This document shows positions 13,047 to 15,961 of a stretch of 15,961 bases of DNA, in pieces. The stretch comes from Collinsella aerofaciens. Its GTDB lineage: Bacteria > Actinomycetota > Coriobacteriia > Coriobacteriales > Coriobacteriaceae. Made by a program: the position numbers and the translations under genes. The stretch is taken from NCBI GenBank assembly GCA_021641225.1, contig JAJWXI010000027.1, forward strand, positions 1 through 15,961. Direction: 5' to 3'. The notes under the pieces are model-generated. The model made no database searches. It was given only the letters and a program-made list of their open reading frames with translations, and had not been told where the DNA came from. Position 1 is the first letter of the stretch; each line of letters begins with the position of its first letter.

Positions 13047-15848
13047 GTGGCAAACGAGTACAAGCAGACGATGAATCTGCCCAAAACCGGTTTTCCCATG
13101 CGTGCCGGTCTTTCCAAGTCCGAGCCCAAGCGACTCAAGGACTGGCAGGACAACAAGGTCTACGAGCAGGTTCTGAAGAAGAATGAGGGTCACAAGAAGT
13201 TCGTGCTGCACGACGGCCCTCCGTACGCCAACGGCCCGATCCACATCGGCCACGCCATGAACAAGATCTCCAAGGACATGATCAACCGCTACTGGATGAT
13301 GCAGGGCTATGAGGTCCCTTATGTCCCCGGTTGGGACTGCCACGGCCAGCCGATCGAGCACAAGGTCGAGGAGAAGCTCGGCACCGAGAAGTTCAATCAG
13401 ACCTCCACGGCTAAGATCCGTGAGCTCTGCAACGAGTTCGCTGTCGAGAACATCGAGCTGCAGAAGGCCGGCTTCCGTCGTCTGGGCGTGCTCGGCGACT
13501 GGGACAACCCCTACCTGACGCTCTATCACCAGCATGACGCCGCCGACATCGAGGTCTTTAAGGCCATGTTCGACAAGGGCATGATCTATCGCGGTCACAA
13601 GCCGGTCCATTGGTGCAAGCACTGCCACACCGCCCTCGCCGAGGCCGAGATCGAGTACTCCGACGAGACGAGCCCCTCCATCTTTGTTCGCTTTGAGATG
13701 ACCTCCAAGCCCGCCGGCCTCGAGAACTTCGACGGCCCGGTCGATTTTATCATCTGGACGACCACGCCGTGGACCATCCCCTCTGACCAGGCCGTTTCCC
13801 TTAAGCCTGGCGCCGCCTATGTCGCCGTTGAGCACGAGGGTCGTGCCGAGGTCATGCTCGAGGACCTGGCCCCCAAGTGCTGCGAGGAGTTTGGCTGGGA
13901 GTACACCCCGGTCAAGTTCGACGGTAAGCCCTACGTGGTTCCCGCCGAGACCTTCCATCACATCCACTACAAGCAGCCGATCTTTGACGGTGTTGAGGGC
14001 GTGGCGCTGCTGGCCGATTACGTCGGTGTCGACGACGGTACCGGTATCGTCCACAACTCGCCCGGTCACGGCGTCGACGACTACTTCGCCTGCCTCAAGG
14101 AGGGCATCACCGACATCTGCATGCCGGTCGATGACGACGGTAAGTTCTACACCGGCGAGGAGTTTGGTACCGGTGGCCCCTTCAGCGGTATGGACACCGA
14201 TGAGGCCAACCCGCACATCATCGAGTTCCTGCGCGAGCGCGGCACCCTGGTCCTCGAGAAGAAGATCACGCACAGCTATCCGCACTGCTGGCGCTGCAAG
14301 CACCCGGTGCTCTTCCGTGCTACCGACCAGTGGTTTGTCTCGATGGACAAGACCGGTTTGCGCGAGCAGGCTGGCAAAGAGGTCCGCGAGAACGTCAAGT
14401 GGTATCCGGCCCACGCGGCAAACCGCATCGGCGCCATGGTCGAGCAGCGTCCCGACTGGTGCATCAGCCGTCAGCGCAACTGGGGCGTGCCTATCCCGAG
14501 CTACACCTGCGCCGACTGCGGCGAGAAGGTCATGAACGACGCCACGCTCGACGCCGTCATCAAGCTCTTCCACGAGAAGGGTTCCGACGCCTGGTTCACC
14601 GACGCTCCCGAGAGCTACCTGGGCGAGGCCTGCGTCTGCCCCAAGTGCGGCGGCCATCACCTCAAGGCCGATAAGGACATCCTCGACGTGTGGTGGGATT
14701 CCGGCGTCTCCTGGAAGGCCGTCTGCGAGTACCGTCCCGAGCTGGAGTACCCGGCGGACGTCTACCTCGAGGGCTCCGACCAGCACCGCGGTTGGTTCCA
14801 GAGCTCGCTGCTCACCTCGGTGGGCGCCAACGGCCATGCCCCGTACAAGGCGGTCGTTTCGCAGGGCTTCACGCTCGACGGCCAGGGCCGCAAGATGTCC
14901 AAGTCGCTCGGCAACGTCATCGACCCCAATAAGGTCTGCGACGAGATGGGTGCCGACATCATCCGCCTGTGGGTTGCCTCCGTCGACACCAGCTCCGACG
15001 TTTCCATCGACCACGAGATTCTCGCTCGTACGTCCGATGCCTACCGTCGTTTCCGCAACACGCTGCGCTTCCTGCTTTCCGAGCTCGAGGGTCAGTTTGA
15101 GCCCGAGACCGACGGTGTCGCCTTTGCCGACCTGCTGCCGCTCGACAAGCTCATGGTTGCCCGTCTGACCCAGGTCCAGGCCGAGGTCGACGACGCTTAC
15201 TCTTGCTACGAGTTCCCGCGCGCCTACCGTGCGCTCTACGACTTCGTGGTTACCGAGCTTTCCAACGTGTACCTCGACGCCCTGAAGGACCGTCTGTACT
15301 GCGATAAGCCCGGCTCGCTCGAGCGCCGCAGCGCCCAGACCGTGCTCGCTGAGCTCTTCTCGATGCTCATGCGCGATCTGCAGCCGATTCTGTCCTACAC
15401 CGTCGATGAGGCCATGGCCTATGCGCCCGCCGGCTGCGTCGATCATCAGAAGTACGCCGCACTGCTCGATTGGTACAAGTCACCCATCACGATCGACGAG
15501 GCCAATGAGTTCGAGGGCGTGCTTGAGGCTTCACTCGAGCTCCGTAGCGCCGTGACCAAGGCCCTTGAGGATGCCCGCTCCGCCGGCACCTTCACTAAGA
15601 GCCAGCAGGTCCGCGTCAAGGCGGTCGTTCCCGCCGAGATGTATGCGCTGCTGACCGGCGACAAGGCCGTCGACCTGGCCGAGTTCTACATCGTCTCCGA
15701 TGTTGAGCTGACCCAGGGCGAGGAGCTCTCCGTTGCCATCGATGCTGCTGAGGGCGAGTGCTGCGACCGTTGCTGGAACTACCGCACCACCGTCGGCGAG
15801 TACAACGGCCACGCTCATATCTGCAAACGTTGTGCCGAAGCGCTGTAG
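13047..15848 (+). CDS. ileS: Isoleucine--tRNA ligase
   Basis: IleRS is a class I aminoacyl-tRNA synthetase that charges tRNA-Ile and edits misactivated valine. The 933-residue protein has the N-terminal LPKTGFPMRAGL start typical of bacterial IleRS, the ATP-binding HIGH (66-69, in GPPYANGPIHIGHA), and the editing (CP1) domain with TTTPWTIPSDQA and GTGIVHNSPGHG. Further on are WCISRQRNWGVPIP, the KMSKS loop (616-620), the anticodon-binding region and a C-terminal zinc site (Cys906, Cys909, Cys926, Cys929). It is the bacterial IleS1-like form of standard length. The GTG start has AAAGGGG four bases upstream. Expression is governed by the Ile T-box directly in front. No downstream gene starts inside the window. 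Confidence 0.98.
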   Translation: MANEYKQTMNLPKTGFPMRAGLSKSEPKRLKDWQDNKVYEQVLKKNEGHKKFVLHDGPPYANGPIHIGHAMNKISKDMINRYWMMQGYEVPYVPGWDCHGQPIEHKVEEKLGTEKFNQTSTAKIRELCNEFAVENIELQKAGFRRLGVLGDWDNPYLTLYHQHDAADIEVFKAMFDKGMIYRGHKPVHWCKHCHTALAEAEIEYSDETSPSIFVRFEMTSKPAGLENFDGPVDFIIWTTTPWTIPSDQAVSLKPGAAYVAVEHEGRAEVMLEDLAPKCCEEFGWEYTPVKFDGKPYVVPAETFHHIHYKQPIFDGVEGVALLADYVGVDDGTGIVHNSPGHGVDDYFACLKEGITDICMPVDDDGKFYTGEEFGTGGPFSGMDTDEANPHIIEFLRERGTLVLEKKITHSYPHCWRCKHPVLFRATDQWFVSMDKTGLREQAGKEVRENVKWYPAHAANRIGAMVEQRPDWCISRQRNWGVPIPSYTCADCGEKVMNDATLDAVIKLFHEKGSDAWFTDAPESYLGEACVCPKCGGHHLKADKDILDVWWDSGVSWKAVCEYRPELEYPADVYLEGSDQHRGWFQSSLLTSVGANGHAPYKAVVSQGFTLDGQGRKMSKSLGNVIDPNKVCDEMGADIIRLWVASVDTSSDVSIDHEILARTSDAYRRFRNTLRFLLSELEGQFEPETDGVAFADLLPLDKLMVARLTQVQAEVDDAYSCYEFPRAYRALYDFVVTELSNVYLDALKDRLYCDKPGSLERRSAQTVLAELFSMLMRDLQPILSYTVDEAMAYAPAGCVDHQKYAALLDWYKSPITIDEANEFEGVLEASLELRSAVTKALEDARSAGTFTKSQQVRVKAVVPAEMYALLTGDKAVDLAEFYIVSDVELTQGEELSVAIDAAEGECCDRCWNYRTTVGEYNGHAHICKRCAEAL

Positions 15849-15860
15849 GTTACCCCTTTA

Positions 15861-15887
15861 GTTACGCGGTTTACCAAACCGCGTAAC
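15861..15887. terminator. Perfect 12-bp hairpin after ileS, without a U tract
   Basis: GTTACGCGGTTT (15861-15872) and AAACCGCGTAAC (15876-15887) form a perfect stem around ACC, 12 bases after the ileS stop. No T-run follows. Another GGTTAC at 15848-15853 could compete for the right arm. It may be a non-canonical terminator or a dyad binding site. Confidence 0.55.
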
Positions 15888-15938
15888 CTGTTGACGCTGT
15901 AAACCCGCCAGAGCGGCAATCTGCCTTTCAGCTTCGAC

Positions 15939-15961
15939 GGCATGACCAAAAGGTCAATGCC
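15939..15961. repeat. Hairpin at the window edge
   Basis: GGCATGACC pairs with GGTC-A-ATGCC around AAAA (9 bp, one bulged A). It is cut off by the end of the window, so its role (leader of the next gene or a second post-ileS hairpin) cannot be judged. Confidence 0.4.

Noticed and set aside
12927..15446. Very long minus-strand open frame (839 codons) opposite ileS
   Set aside because: ileS on the plus strand is unmistakable (HIGH, KMSKS, zinc Cys). The antisense frame is a composition shadow of a GC-rich gene, with low-complexity Leu/Val/Asp-rich translation and no family resemblance.
1..15961. CRISPR arrays, toxin-antitoxin or defence islands
   Set aside because: No regularly spaced repeats, and no recognisable nuclease, toxin or defence domain beyond housekeeping genes and mobile-element remnants.

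Overview
The window looks like chromosome from a GC-rich gut actinobacterium of the class Coriobacteriia, most likely Collinsella or a close relative. This is an inference from the high-GC coding style, the protein sequences and the gene set (ftsY-ffh, thyA-folA, a lone cobO, a Clostridia-like ftsH, and a full T-box in front of ileS). No 16S rRNA or other formal marker is present.

Layout. 1-1851: the 3' end of ftsY and complete ffh, the two GTPases of co-translational protein targeting, closed by a strong hairpin. 1968-2732 (minus): a DUF134 helix-turn-helix domain fused to a NifX-type cofactor-binding domain, with a His/Cys-rich tail. It is divergent from thyA-folA (2899-4275), the dTMP/tetrahydrofolate pair. 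The gap between them holds a perfect 12-bp palindrome and a near copy. 4385-5299: a TrmH/SpoU-family RNA methyltransferase. 5425-6774: a MATE exporter, convergent with cobO (6797-7282, minus); a near-perfect 30-bp palindrome contains both stop codons. 7375-9267: ftsH, with a strong terminator. 9349-9810: a DUF523 protein.

9811-11477 is a patch of accessory DNA. It holds an antisense C-terminal remnant that resembles a large serine recombinase, an IS3-type transposase C-terminal remnant, an AT-rich peptidase-S51 (PepE-like) gene of foreign character, and about 500 bp of hairpin-rich non-coding DNA. Core-like sequence resumes with an iron-dependent dehydrogenase of the GldA type (11478-12560, minus). 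Next comes a complete Ile-specific T-box riboswitch (about 12697-13003) and ileS (13047-15848), followed by two hairpins at the window edge.

Most genes are housekeeping: protein targeting, nucleotide/folate metabolism, RNA modification, membrane proteolysis and tRNA charging. The best leads for something less ordinary are the DUF134-NifX regulator with its paired palindromes, the decayed mobile patch with its foreign peptidase and tandem hairpins, and the transcriptional T-box in an apparent actinobacterium. I found no CRISPR array, tRNA, rRNA or convincing new multi-gene defence system.
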